From: Prauserella marina
GTDB taxonomy: Bacteria > Actinomycetota > Actinomycetes > Mycobacteriales > Pseudonocardiaceae
DNA length: 64,000 nucleotides
Reading direction: 5' to 3'
NCBI RefSeq assembly: GCF_002240355.1
Contig: NZ_CP016353.1
Coordinates: forward strand, 973,501 to 1,037,500
The notes under the pieces were generated by a model. That model worked only from the letters and a program-made list of their open reading frames with translations, did not search any database and was not told the DNA's origin. Positions within the stretch are counted from its first letter, which is position 1; each line of letters begins with the position of its first letter. The position numbers and the translations under genes were made by a program. Below are positions 42,837 to 51,787 of this stretch, in pieces.

Positions 42837-43052
42837 ATGTCAGCGAGCGGAAACGACCCGAACCCTGATACCGGCTGGTGGTTCAACACCCGCACCGGTG
42901 AGGTCGAGCACGGCAACCTTTCCAGGGGAATCGACAGGCTCGGTCCCTATCCAGACGAGGCGACGGCCCGCAGTGCGCTGGAGATCGCGCGGGAGCGGAC
43001 GAAGCGGGCCGACGCGGCCGACGCCGAGTGGAACGAGGGCGACGACCGCTGA
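42837..43052 (+). CDS. Small SPOR-like domain protein
   Basis: 71 residues: GWWFNTRTGEVEHGNLSRGI, then LGPYPDEATARSALEIARER. The GPYPDEATARSAL stretch is the ending of SPOR-like repeats, and actinobacterial proteins of this size are often labelled SPOR-domain proteins. No signal peptide, so it acts in the cytosol. Separated by 44 nt from the operon upstream and by 3 nt from the convergent ATPase gene. Confidence 0.7.
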   Translation: MSASGNDPNPDTGWWFNTRTGEVEHGNLSRGIDRLGPYPDEATARSALEIARERTKRADAADAEWNEGDDR

Positions 43053-43055
43053 GCC

Positions 43056-44006
43056 CTATCCGAGCGCGGGTGCCAGCGGTGAGAGCACGAAACCGGGGTC
43101 GACCTGCTCCGCCAGTTCGGACCCGGCCCACGCGTTGGCGTTGCGCAGGTGGAACTCGACGGCCTGGCGCTGGTAGCGCGCCCAGTCCCGCTCCGTTGCG
43201 TCCACTGTGGACAGCATTGTGTCCAGTGTGGCGAGGTTCTCCCGCTCCAGTTCGCCGATGGGCCGGGCCGCTCCCCGCTCGGCGGCCCGCACGTGCCGGG
43301 AGCCGCTGATCCAGCCAAGCAGGTGCTCGCCGACCTGATCGTGGAGGAATTCGACGTCGTCGGCCTCGTTGACCTTGTTGCCGATCACGGCGAGCCGGAT
43401 GCCGAAGTCGCGGGCGTAGTCGGTGTACTGCCGGAAGACGCCGACACTGCGCACGGTCGGTTCGCACACGAGGAACGTCACGTCGAAGCGTGTGAACAGC
43501 CCCGAGGCGAAGGCGTCGGCGCCGGCCGTCATGTCCATCACGACGTACTCGTCCTTGCCGTCGATCATGTGGTTGAGCAGGAGTTCAGCTGCCCCGACCT
43601 TCGAGTGGTAGCAGGCGACGCCGAGGTCGTCGTCGGCGAACCGGCCCGTCACGGCGAGCCGGGCTCCGGCGACGTCCCGGAAGCAGGCGTCGGTGATGGG
43701 GTTCTCCTCGCGCGGGGTGACCAGTGTGGAACCACGTCCGGGCGGGGTCGTTTTGATCATCGCTTCTGGCGCGGTGATGCGGGGATTGTCGCCACACAGG
43801 TAGCGCTTGATGAGCGGCAGGTTGTCGCCGAGGGTCGGCAGTGCGGCCGCCTCGTCCTCGGTGGCGCCGAGCGCGACGGCGAGATGCTGGTTGATGTCCG
43901 CGTCGATGGCGAGCACGGGGCGGCGCCGCTCGACGAGATACGCGGTGAACAGTGAGGCCAGCGTGGTCTTTCCGCTGCCGCCCTTGCCGACGAATGCGAC
44001 CTTCAC
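43056..44006 (-). CDS. CooC/ParA-like ATPase (MinD superfamily)
   Basis: 316 residues from a GTG start. Deviant Walker A KGGSGKTT at about 8-15, switch DADINQHLA, and YVVMDMTAGADAFASGL as Walker B, then FLVCEPTVRSVGVFRQY and VIGNKVNE. The arrangement is that of CooC-type P-loop ATPases used for metal insertion or protein positioning rather than plasmid partition, since no ParB is near. Its target is unknown. The 112-bp gap to the RNB gene is the likely promoter region for both. Confidence 0.82.
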   Translation of the reverse strand: MKVAFVGKGGSGKTTLASLFTAYLVERRRPVLAIDADINQHLAVALGATEDEAAALPTLGDNLPLIKRYLCGDNPRITAPEAMIKTTPPGRGSTLVTPREENPITDACFRDVAGARLAVTGRFADDDLGVACYHSKVGAAELLLNHMIDGKDEYVVMDMTAGADAFASGLFTRFDVTFLVCEPTVRSVGVFRQYTDYARDFGIRLAVIGNKVNEADDVEFLHDQVGEHLLGWISGSRHVRAAERGAARPIGELERENLATLDTMLSTVDATERDWARYQRQAVEFHLRNANAWAGSELAEQVDPGFVLSPLAPALG

Positions 44007-44118
44007 ACGTCACTCCTGAAAGTGGGATCGGTTTTCATTATCTGTTTCGCTGAAGGTACACCGGGACGCCCTTGCCCGAACGGGTCACCGGGGCCGCTCA
44101 CCGGGTTAGGGTTCAGGT

Positions 44119-45531
44119 GTGGCTCTCGTGGTCCACACGCCGGGCGCCGGTGACTTCGCTTCGCTGCGCGCCGATTTCGAGCTGCCGGAATCCTTCCCTC
44201 CCGACGTGCTCGCCGAGGCGGAGGCGGTTGCCGGGGATCCGGAGGGCGCGGGGGAAAGAGAGGACGCCACCGGCATCCCGTTCGTCACGGTCGACCCGGC
44301 CGGTGCCAAGGACCTCGACCAGGCGGTGTGCCTCGAACCGGTCCGCGGTGGAGGGATCCGAGTGCACTACGCCATCGCCGACCTCGCCGCGTTCGTACCG
44401 CCTGGCGGCGCCATCGACGCGGAGGCCCGGCGCAGAGGACAGACGCTCTACCTTCCCGACGGCAACGTGCCCCTGCACCCGCCCGAACTGTCCGAGGGCG
44501 CCGCGAGCCTGCTTCCCGGCATGGTCAGACCGGCCGTGCTGTGGACAATTGACACCGACTCCGGCGGGGAGCCAACGGCGGTGCGCGTGCGTCGTGCCCT
44601 CGTCCGTTCCACCGAGCGCTTCGACTACGACACCGTTGCCGCCGCGCTGGAAGCCGGCACGGCGCATCCGTCGATCGCCGCGCTTCCCGCTCTTGGCAGG
44701 GCCCGCCGTGAGCTCGCCGTGCGCAGGGGCGCCGTCGAACTCCAGCTTCCTGAACAGGAGATCGGCGCGGGACCTGACGGTGGCTGGCTGCTCGTGCGCA
44801 GGCCCCGCAACGACGTCGAGGCGTGGAACGCCGAGGTGTCGCTGCTGACCGGGATGACGGCGGCCTCGATCATGCTGGAGGCTGGCGTCGGTGTGCTGCG
44901 CACCCTTCCCGAGGCCGACGACGAGACGGTCGACTGGCTGCGTCGCTCGGCCGGTGCGCTCGGCATCCCGTGGCCGCGAGAGGCGACGGTGTCGGAACTG
45001 CTGGCAGGGCTCGATCCGGCCCAGCCCTCGTCGCTCGCGCTCTACGCGGGCACGACCAGGTTGCTGCGCGGCGCGGGCTACACGGCCTTTGACGGCGGGG
45101 TGCCCGAACTCGCGACCCACGCCGGGATCGGCGGTCCCTACGCTCACGTCACCGCGCCCATCCGCAGGCTCGTCGACCGCTTCGCCACCGAGGTGTGTCT
45201 CGCCGTGACCTCGGGAAAGCCCGTTCCGCGCTGGGTGAGGGCGTCGCTGGCCGAACTGCCGGAACTGATGCAGGGCTCCGACACGTTCGCCGCCCGCGTC
45301 GAACGCGCCTATCTCGATCAGGTCGAGGCGTGGATCCTGGCCGAGCACATCGGCCGTGTCTTCGACGCCGTGGTCCTGCGGGCCGAGGAGAACAAGGCGG
45401 AGATCTTCGTCGAGAACCCGCCCGTGCTCGGCAAATGCTCGGGCAGCGGGTTTCCCGAAGGCGGAAGAATCAGCGTCCGGCTGACCGCCGTAGACGTGAC
45501 GAAAAGGAAGGTGTCCTTTGTCAGGGCCTGA
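44119..45531 (+). CDS. RNB-domain ribonuclease (RNase II/R family, short form)
   Basis: 470 residues from a GTG start. The RNB catalytic loop is present as FVTVDPAGAKDLDQAVCLE with the metal-binding acids, followed by HYAIADLAAFV and the RGQTLYLPDGNVPLHPPELS signature. THAGIGGPYAHVTAPIRRLVDRF completes the core. Cold-shock and S1 RNA-binding domains of full RNase II/R (over 640 residues) are absent or much reduced, as in the actinobacterial short group. It should degrade RNA 3' to 5'. The next gene starts inside its last 14 bases. Confidence 0.9.
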   Translation: MALVVHTPGAGDFASLRADFELPESFPPDVLAEAEAVAGDPEGAGEREDATGIPFVTVDPAGAKDLDQAVCLEPVRGGGIRVHYAIADLAAFVPPGGAIDAEARRRGQTLYLPDGNVPLHPPELSEGAASLLPGMVRPAVLWTIDTDSGGEPTAVRVRRALVRSTERFDYDTVAAALEAGTAHPSIAALPALGRARRELAVRRGAVELQLPEQEIGAGPDGGWLLVRRPRNDVEAWNAEVSLLTGMTAASIMLEAGVGVLRTLPEADDETVDWLRRSAGALGIPWPREATVSELLAGLDPAQPSSLALYAGTTRLLRGAGYTAFDGGVPELATHAGIGGPYAHVTAPIRRLVDRFATEVCLAVTSGKPVPRWVRASLAELPELMQGSDTFAARVERAYLDQVEAWILAEHIGRVFDAVVLRAEENKAEIFVENPPVLGKCSGSGFPEGGRISVRLTAVDVTKRKVSFVRA

Positions 45532-46330
45532 CAAGCCGCTCACCGACGATCTCGGCGAGGCGGTGCCGTTGCGGGGCGCGCCGACGCGCGTGGTGTCGCT
45601 CGTGCCCTCGCTGACCGAAGCCGTCGAGCTGACCCTGCCGGGGATCGTCGCCGGAGCGACCGACTACTGCACCCACCCGGACGCGCTGGCCGCGCCGAGA
45701 GTGGGCGGCTCGAAGTATCCCGACGTCGACGCGGTCCTCGAACTCGCGCCCGACCTGGTGCTCGCGAACGCCGAGGAGAACCGGAAGGAAGACGTCGAGC
45801 GGCTGCGCGGACAGGGCGTTCCGGTGTGGGTGATGGCCGCCCCGGCGACCGTGCCGTCGGCACTACGGTCCTTGCGCGCGCTGTTCACCGGAATCCTCGG
45901 AACCGGAGCCCCCGATTGGCTCGTGACGGCGGAAGAGTTGTGGCGCGAGTCGCGCTCGCCTGCCATGACCGCCGTCGTCCCCGTGTGGCGCAAACCGTGG
46001 GTCGTGCTCGGCAGGGACACCTTCGGCGGCGATGTGCTGCGCAGGCTCGGCGTCCGGCATGCCTATTCGGCCGACGACGAGCGCTATCCGCGCCCGAAGA
46101 TCGGCGAGCTCAGGGAACTCTTCGCGGCGGGGAAGGCGGACGTGCTCGTACTGCCGGACGAACCGTGGGAGTTCACAGCCGACGACGGGCCCGACGCCTT
46201 CCCCGGCGTCCCCTACACGCTGGTGTCGGGGCGGTACCTCACCTGGTACGGCCCCTCGCTCGTCGAAGCCCACCAGGCACTGTCGGCCGCCCTCACAACC
46301 GTCACAAGGGAAGTCCGGTCAGCACGGTGA
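45518..46330 (+). CDS. TroA/BtuF-like helical-backbone metal receptor protein
   Basis: 270 residues from TTG 45518, overlapping the RNB gene by 14 nt. It has the periplasmic-binding type III fold typical of BtuF/FepB relatives: RVVSLVPSLTEAVELTL, GATDYCTHP, then LAPDLVLANAEENRKEDVE joined by a long helix to the second lobe. There is no signal peptide or lipobox, and no permease or ATPase genes adjoin, so it is probably cytosolic and not a standard importer component. The ligand may be a cobamide or metal chelate. Confidence 0.82.
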   Translation: MSGPDKPLTDDLGEAVPLRGAPTRVVSLVPSLTEAVELTLPGIVAGATDYCTHPDALAAPRVGGSKYPDVDAVLELAPDLVLANAEENRKEDVERLRGQGVPVWVMAAPATVPSALRSLRALFTGILGTGAPDWLVTAEELWRESRSPAMTAVVPVWRKPWVVLGRDTFGGDVLRRLGVRHAYSADDERYPRPKIGELRELFAAGKADVLVLPDEPWEFTADDGPDAFPGVPYTLVSGRYLTWYGPSLVEAHQALSAALTTVTREVRSAR

Positions 46331-47729
46331 CCCGTTCCTCGGTGAGGTCGGCCATCGCGGCGGCGGGGCCTTCCCTGCCGACACCCGAGTCCTTGACCCC
46401 GCCGTAGGGCATCTGATCGGCGCGGTAACTCGGTACGTCGCCGACGACGACACCGCCGACCTCCAGCGTCGCCGACGCCGCGAACGCCGTCGGGAGGTCG
46501 CGGGTGAACACCCCGGCCTGCAACCCGAACCTCGACGCGTTGACGAGCGAGAACGCGTCCTCGACGGAGTCGACAGGATTGACCGAAACGACGGGCCCGA
46601 ACACCTCGTCGGCCATGACGGATACGTGTTCCGGCGCGTGCGTGAGCACCGTCGGCCGCACGGTCGCGCCGTCGCGCTCGCCGCCGAGCCGCAGGCTCGC
46701 GCCCTCGCTGACGGCGTCGGCCACCCACGACTCGACGCGCTCGGCCGCCGCCGTGTTGATCAGCGGCCCGACATCGGTGTGCGGGGAGCGCGGGTCGCCG
46801 GTGCCGAGCGCGGCGACCTTGGCGAGCACCTTCTCTGTCAGTTCCTCGTAGACGTGGCTGTGCGCGTAGACGCGTTGCACCGAAACGCACGACTGCCCCG
46901 CCTGATACATCGCGAACGTCGCGATGCGGTCGGCCGCCATGTCCAGATCAGTCCAATCAGGACACACGACGACCGAGGCGTTGCCTCCCAGTTCGAGCGT
47001 GACGTGCTTGCGGGGCACGGCATCCCGGATTCCCCAGCCGACCGGCACCGAACCGGTGAACGACACGACCGGCAACCGGGGATCGGCGGCGAGCGCCGCC
47101 GCGTGCTCGTTACCGACCGGCAGCACCGACCAGCTTCCCTCAGGCAATTGGGTCTCGGCGAGCACTTCACCAAGCAGCAACGCGGTGAGCGGGGTGGCCG
47201 GCGCGGGTTTGAGCACGATCGGCGCGCCGACGGCGATCGCGGGCGCGACCTTGTGGGCGACCAGGTTCAGCGGGAAGTTGAACGGAGTGATGCCGAGTAC
47301 CGGCCCTCTGGGGACCCGGCGGACGAGCGCGAGCCGCCCCCGCGAACCGGCGTCGGTGTCGAGCCGTTGCAGTTCACCGGCGAACCGGCGCGTCTCCTCC
47401 GCCGACCAGCGGAACGTCGAGGCCGCCCTGCCCACCTCGGCACGCGCCCACTTGAGCGGCTTGCCCGATTCCGAGGTGATGAGCGAGGCGAACTCCTCGG
47501 CTCGCTCCGTGATGGCGCGCGCGACGTGGTCGAGCGCGTCGGCCCTGACGTGTGCCGGTGCCGCGGCGGTCTCGGCGCGGGCGTCGTGCGCGGCCGCGAC
47601 GGCCTGCTCGATGTCGCGCGCGGTGGGGACGTAGTGGCCGCCCGCCTCGCCGCCGTCGTAGGGGTGACGGACGACAGCGGTGTCGCCGCTCTTCACCGGG
47701 CTGCCCGCGATCCAGAAGGGGGTACTCAC
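46302..47729 (-). CDS. Aldehyde dehydrogenase, probable succinate-semialdehyde dehydrogenase
   Basis: 475 residues from GTG 47729, which overlaps the gabT stop (GTGA); an open frame continuing to 48323 is antisense shadow. ALDH motifs are complete: GITPFNFPLNLVAHK, FTGSVPVGWGI for the cofactor, the Glu in TLELGGN and the catalytic Cys in QAGQSCVSVQRV. With GabT directly upstream, the likely reaction is succinic semialdehyde to succinate, the second step of GABA breakdown. A broader aldehyde range cannot be excluded. The 3' end overlaps the convergent metal-receptor gene by 29 nt. Confidence 0.85.
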   Translation of the reverse strand: MSTPFWIAGSPVKSGDTAVVRHPYDGGEAGGHYVPTARDIEQAVAAAHDARAETAAAPAHVRADALDHVARAITERAEEFASLITSESGKPLKWARAEVGRAASTFRWSAEETRRFAGELQRLDTDAGSRGRLALVRRVPRGPVLGITPFNFPLNLVAHKVAPAIAVGAPIVLKPAPATPLTALLLGEVLAETQLPEGSWSVLPVGNEHAAALAADPRLPVVSFTGSVPVGWGIRDAVPRKHVTLELGGNASVVVCPDWTDLDMAADRIATFAMYQAGQSCVSVQRVYAHSHVYEELTEKVLAKVAALGTGDPRSPHTDVGPLINTAAAERVESWVADAVSEGASLRLGGERDGATVRPTVLTHAPEHVSVMADEVFGPVVSVNPVDSVEDAFSLVNASRFGLQAGVFTRDLPTAFAASATLEVGGVVVGDVPSYRADQMPYGGVKDSGVGREGPAAAMADLTEERVTVLTGLPL

Positions 47730-49057
47730 CGGCTGGTCTCCTCGCGGATCGCGTCTTCGAGCACGTCGAGTCCTTCTCTGAGCAGTTCGGGCGGAAGGGT
47801 CAACGGCGGCAGCAGCCGCACCACGTTGCCGTAGGTTCCGCAGGTCAGCACGACGACACCGGCCGCGTGGCAGGCAGCGGCGATCCGTGAGGTGATCGCG
47901 GCGTCGGGTTCGGTCGTTCCCGGTTTCACGAACTCGATCGCGATCATGGCGCCCCTGCCTCGCACGTCGCCGATGGCCCCAGTCGTCGCCGCCAGCTCGC
48001 GCAGCGACGCGATCGCGGTCTCGCCGATCCGCTTTGCCGCGCCCGCGAGGTCGCCCTCGCGCATCGTCTCGATGGCGCCGAGCGCCGCCGCGCAGGAAAC
48101 CGGGTTGCCGCCGTAGGTGCCGCCGAGGCCACCGGCGTGCACGGAGTCGAGCAGTTCCGCCTTGCCGGTGACGGCGGCGAGCGGCAGTCCGCCCGCGATG
48201 CCCTTCGCCGTCGCGATCAGGTCGGGAACGACCCCCTCGTGGTCGCACGCGAACCACTCGCCCGTGCGGCAGAATCCGGTCTGCACCTCGTCGGCGACGA
48301 ACACGACACCATTGGCCGCGCACCAGCGCGACAGCGCGGGCAGGAAACCGGGCGCGGGTTCGATGAATCCGCCCTCTCCCTGGATGGGCTCGACGACGAC
48401 GGCGGCAACGGCGTCAGCGCCGATCTGCTTCTCGACCCTGTCGATCGCCTCCGCCGCGGCCTGCTCGCCGGTGCGGCCCTCGGCATCCCGGAACGGGTAC
48501 GAGCCGGCCACGCGGTAGACCTCTGGGGCGAACGGCCCGAACCCGTGCTTGTAGGGCAGGGACTTCGCGGTCAGCGCCATGGTCAGGTTGGTACGCCCGT
48601 GGTAGGCGTGGTCGAACACCACGACGGCCTGCCGTCCGGTGGCGGTGCGGGCGATCTTGACCGCGTTCTCCACCGCCTCCGCGCCCGAGTTGAACAGCAC
48701 CGACCGTTTCGCGTGGTCGCCTGGGGTCAGCGCGGCGAGTTCCTCACACACCCGCACGTACCCCTCGTACGGCGTGACCATGAAGCACGTGTGCGTGAAG
48801 AGACCCGCTTGTTCGCGCACGCCGTCGACGACGGCGGGGGCCGCGTGGCCGACGTTGGTGACCGCGATGCCGGAGCCCAGGTCGATCAGCGTGTTGCCGT
48901 CGGCGTCGGTGAGCAGACCGCCTTCGGCGGAGGTGATGTAGACCGGCAGCGTCGAGGTGAGCCCGGCCGCGACGGCGTCGGTACGCCGCTGGTGCAGCGC
49001 CAGCGAGTTGGGGCCGGGGATCTCGGTACGCAACCTGCGATGAGTGGTGGCCGTCAT
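47726..49057 (-). CDS. gabT: 4-aminobutyrate--2-oxoglutarate transaminase
   Basis: 443 residues, class III PLP aminotransferase. Visible motifs: LIDLGSGIAVTNVGHAAP near the start, VLFNSGAEAVENAVKIAR, VVFDHAYHGRTNL, the PLP-phosphate acid in FVADEVQTGFCRTG and the Schiff-base Lys in IATAKGIAGGLP. It converts GABA and 2-oxoglutarate to succinic semialdehyde and glutamate. The aldehyde dehydrogenase downstream completes the route to succinate. Divergent from a PucR regulator 76 bp away, which probably activates the operon. The ATG at 49057 was chosen over one 12 bases upstream. Confidence 0.92.
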   Translation of the reverse strand: MTATTHRRLRTEIPGPNSLALHQRRTDAVAAGLTSTLPVYITSAEGGLLTDADGNTLIDLGSGIAVTNVGHAAPAVVDGVREQAGLFTHTCFMVTPYEGYVRVCEELAALTPGDHAKRSVLFNSGAEAVENAVKIARTATGRQAVVVFDHAYHGRTNLTMALTAKSLPYKHGFGPFAPEVYRVAGSYPFRDAEGRTGEQAAAEAIDRVEKQIGADAVAAVVVEPIQGEGGFIEPAPGFLPALSRWCAANGVVFVADEVQTGFCRTGEWFACDHEGVVPDLIATAKGIAGGLPLAAVTGKAELLDSVHAGGLGGTYGGNPVSCAAALGAIETMREGDLAGAAKRIGETAIASLRELAATTGAIGDVRGRGAMIAIEFVKPGTTEPDAAITSRIAAACHAAGVVVLTCGTYGNVVRLLPPLTLPPELLREGLDVLEDAIREETSR

Positions 49058-49100
49058 GCCGTCAAGCATGAGCGTGACCCCACGACGGCGTCAGTAGCCG

Positions 49101-49128
49101 AATTGGCCAGTTTGGTCAGTACAATTCG
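49101..49128. promoter_or_regulatory. Operator candidate between gabT and the PucR regulator
   Basis: Outer inverted repeat GAATTG (49101-49106) and CAATTC (49123-49128), enclosing two direct copies TTGGCCAG and TTGGTCAG. It sits in the 76-bp divergent gap and is the most AT-rich stretch there. Probable PucR binding site and overlapping promoters. Confidence 0.5.
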
Positions 49129-49133
49129 ACATT

Positions 49134-50591
49134 ATGGCACTCACTCTCGAAGCCCTGGTGGCCCAGCGTTCACTGGGCCTTCGGGTGCTCGCCGGACGTG
49201 CGGAACTCGGCAGGGAGATCGCCTGGGTGCATCCGACCGAACTGGCCGACCCCACCGTGTTTCTCGACGGAGGGGAACTGCTGCTCACCACGGGGCTCAC
49301 CAGCGGAGCCGAACCGGCCGGCGACTACGTGCGCCGCCTCGCCGCGGCAGGCGTCACCGGGCTCGGATTCGGGGTGGGACTGAGCCACGACGCCGTTCCC
49401 CCCGGCCTCGTCGCCGCGGCGGAGGCCGCCGCTTTTCCCCTGCTCGAAGTACCACCGCCAACGCCGTTCATCGCGATCACCAAAGCCGTGTCCTCCGCGC
49501 TCGCCGAGGAAAGGTATGCCGAGGTCGTGCGCACGGGAAAGGGACAACAGGAGCTGACCCGCACGGCCCTGCGGCACAGGGCGCCAGGCGCGCTGGCCCG
49601 CAAACTCGCCAGACTCGTTGACGGCTGGGTGCTGTTGCTCGACGGCGGCGGCTCGGTGAGGGAAGCGGCCCCCGCCTCCGCGAGGGCGATGGCGACCGCC
49701 GTCAACGCCGAACTCGGCACGGGAAAGGCGGGAACGGGACTGGTGTCGATCGCGGGCGACGAGGTCGTCGTCCAGGCACTCGGCACCCGGGCGAGCGGAT
49801 TCCTCGTCGCGGGCACTTCCACGACCTTCGGTGCGGCGGGCAGGCACCTGATCGCCACGGCGGCGGCACTGCTCTCACTCGCGATGGAACAGGACAGGGC
49901 GAGGGGAACGACCCTGCGCGGTTTGCGTACCGGGCTGTTCGAGCTGCTGCTCGCCGGTCAGGACGAACTGGCGCTCACCGTGCTGCGGTCGGCTTTCGGC
50001 ACGAACCCCGATCCACCGTGGACCCTCACCGTCCTCACCGGACCCGCGAAGGACCGCGCGGCCGCGGCGGACGTACTCGAAACGGTCGCCGACGAGGACC
50101 AGAGCGTCTTCTTCGCCGAACATTCCTCGGTGCTCGTGGTACTGACCGGCGAGCGATCAGGGCAGGCGTTCATCGAGAGGATCGCGGGGTTGCACGCGGG
50201 AGTTTCACCGTCCACAACGGACGTCGCGACCGGATTCCGGCAGGCGCGGCAGGCGGCCGACGCGGCGATGGTGGCCGGAAAACCCTTGCTGCACTTCACT
50301 GAGCACGCTGGAAACGGTGTTCTCGGCCTGCTGGGCTCCGATACCGCCGTCGCGTTCGCCGATGCGGTTCTCGGCCCGCTGCGCGAACACGACGCTGAGG
50401 GAAGGGGAGCGCTCGCCGACTCGTTGCGCTGCTGGCTCGAACACAATGGACACTGGGACACCTCGGCGGCCAGGCTCGGCATCCACCGGCACACACTGCG
50501 CAACCGGATGGCGAAAACCGCGCGCATTCTCGGCAGGGACCTCGATTCTCCCGGTGTGCGCGCCGAACTGTGGCTCGCGCTCAACGTCTAG
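49134..50591 (+). CDS. PucR-family transcriptional regulator of the GABA operon
   Basis: 485 residues: N-terminal PucR ligand domain (TLEALVAQRSLGLRVLAG, WVHPTELADPTVFLDGGELL), a GGDEF-like central domain, and the C-terminal HTH_30 (LGIHRHTLRNRMAKTARILG). PucR proteins respond to nitrogen-rich metabolites such as purines, GABA or proline. Divergence from gabT points to control of GABA breakdown, as for GabR-type PucR regulators in Corynebacterium and Bacillus. Convergent with panB through a 17-bp terminator. Confidence 0.9.
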   Translation: MALTLEALVAQRSLGLRVLAGRAELGREIAWVHPTELADPTVFLDGGELLLTTGLTSGAEPAGDYVRRLAAAGVTGLGFGVGLSHDAVPPGLVAAAEAAAFPLLEVPPPTPFIAITKAVSSALAEERYAEVVRTGKGQQELTRTALRHRAPGALARKLARLVDGWVLLLDGGGSVREAAPASARAMATAVNAELGTGKAGTGLVSIAGDEVVVQALGTRASGFLVAGTSTTFGAAGRHLIATAAALLSLAMEQDRARGTTLRGLRTGLFELLLAGQDELALTVLRSAFGTNPDPPWTLTVLTGPAKDRAAAADVLETVADEDQSVFFAEHSSVLVVLTGERSGQAFIERIAGLHAGVSPSTTDVATGFRQARQAADAAMVAGKPLLHFTEHAGNGVLGLLGSDTAVAFADAVLGPLREHDAEGRGALADSLRCWLEHNGHWDTSAARLGIHRHTLRNRMAKTARILGRDLDSPGVRAELWLALNV

Positions 50592-50665
50592 CGAACTCGC
50601 CGGTCGCTTCCCGTGGCCCGGCGTGCAGTGCCACCGCCGGGCTTGCGCCCACGCGGCCTTACCCC

Positions 50666-50708
50666 CTGCCGTGAACGACCTGCCGTCGCGACAGGTCGTT
50701 CACGGCAG
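50666..50708. terminator. Bidirectional hairpin terminator
   Basis: CTGCCGTGAACGACCTG (50666-50682) pairs perfectly over 17 bp with 50692-50708; the loop is 9 nt. It lies between the convergent PucR gene and panB. No T-run, as usual in high-GC actinomycetes. Confidence 0.82.
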
Positions 50709-50713
50709 GCGGA

Positions 50714-51601
50714 TCAGTGAAAGGCGTGTTCAGGGGCGGGGAACTCGCCCCTTCGAACCTCGTCGGCGAAGGCCCTCGCCGCGCCGGAGAGCGCACCGGC
50801 GAGATCGGCGTAGCGCTTCACGAACCGGGGTGCCTTTCCGGTGCGCAGCCCCGCCATGTCCTGCCACACCAGCACTTGCGCGTCGCAGTCCGAGCCCGCG
50901 CCGATCCCGATGGTGGGGATGCGCAGTTCGTGGGTGACGCGTTTGGCCACCTCAGCGGGCACCATCTCCATCACGACGGCGAAAGCCCCAGCCTCCTGGA
51001 GCGCGATCGCGTCGGCGAGCAACTGCTCGCCCGCTTCGCCCCGGCCTTGAACCCGGTAGCCGCCGAGGTTGTGCTCGCTCTGCGGTGTGAATCCGATGTG
51101 GCCCATCACAGGGACACCCGCCGAGGTGAGGGCTTCGACGTGCGCGGCGAAGTGCTGTCCGCCTTCGAGTTTCACCGCCTGTGCCCTGCCCTCCTTCATG
51201 AACCGCACGGCCGTCGCCAGCGCCTGCTCCGGTGAGAGCTGGTAGCTGCCGAACGGCAGATCGGCCACGACGAGCGCACGGGAGACCGACCTGGTCACCG
51301 CACGCACGAGCGGAAGCAGCTCATCGACGGTCACCGGCAGTGAGGTGTCGTAACCGAATACGTTGTTGGCCGCGGAATCGCCGACGAGCAATACCGGAAT
51401 ACCGGCCTCGTCGAACAACGCGGCGGTGTACATGTCGTACGCGGTGAGCATGGGCCACGGCTCCCCGCGATCCTTCAGCTCGCGCAGGTGGTGGATGCGG
51501 ACCTTCTTGCGCGGCGTGCTCGCCTGCGGTGAAGGGCCCGAACCGTACGGGGCCGTCGTCTCACCCGTGTGGTCGTGCTCTGATGTGGACTTCGAGGACA
51601 T
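50714..51601 (-). CDS. panB: 3-methyl-2-oxobutanoate hydroxymethyltransferase (ketopantoate)
   Basis: 295 residues. First committed enzyme of pantothenate synthesis: adds a hydroxymethyl group from methylene-tetrahydrofolate to 2-oxoisovalerate. Motifs: [34 protein letters not shown] with the metal-binding Asp, [16 protein letters not shown] and the catalytic Glu in VVMEMVP. An unconserved 30-residue Ser/Thr-rich head precedes the fold (start ATG 51601). No other pan genes are adjacent. In M. tuberculosis panB (Rv2225) lies beside the CaeA-type hydrolase near glnA2, which also appear further right here. Confidence 0.94.
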   Translation of the reverse strand: MSSKSTSEHDHTGETTAPYGSGPSPQASTPRKKVRIHHLRELKDRGEPWPMLTAYDMYTAALFDEAGIPVLLVGDSAANNVFGYDTSLPVTVDELLPLVRAVTRSVSRALVVADLPFGSYQLSPEQALATAVRFMKEGRAQAVKLEGGQHFAAHVEALTSAGVPVMGHIGFTPQSEHNLGGYRVQGRGEAGEQLLADAIALQEAGAFAVVMEMVPAEVAKRVTHELRIPTIGIGAGSDCDAQVLVWQDMAGLRTGKAPRFVKRYADLAGALSGAARAFADEVRRGEFPAPEHAFH

Positions 51602-51787
51602 CTTCGTCAACCGTCCTTCCCTCGGGGCCTTGGTGGGGTCCCCGGGTCGTGGATCGTGTACAGAACAAAGCGTGGCACCCGTACCGGCTGTCCCCAAGCT
51701 CGTGCGAGCAGCTTCACACGGCAGGCGAACGAGCAGGTGAATCGATTTCGGTTCCGGCAGGGGGGCCGGCGTGATAGACACATCGCC

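Noticed and set aside
44020..44060. Possible Zur-like site in the gap between the CooC-like and RNB genes
   Set aside because: Only a TTTTCATTATC half matches; no symmetrical second half is present.
46302..48323. 673-residue version of the aldehyde dehydrogenase
   Set aside because: The extra N-terminal part is Arg-rich antiframe of gabT; the GTG at 47729 gives a normal-length enzyme and a 4-nt coupling overlap.
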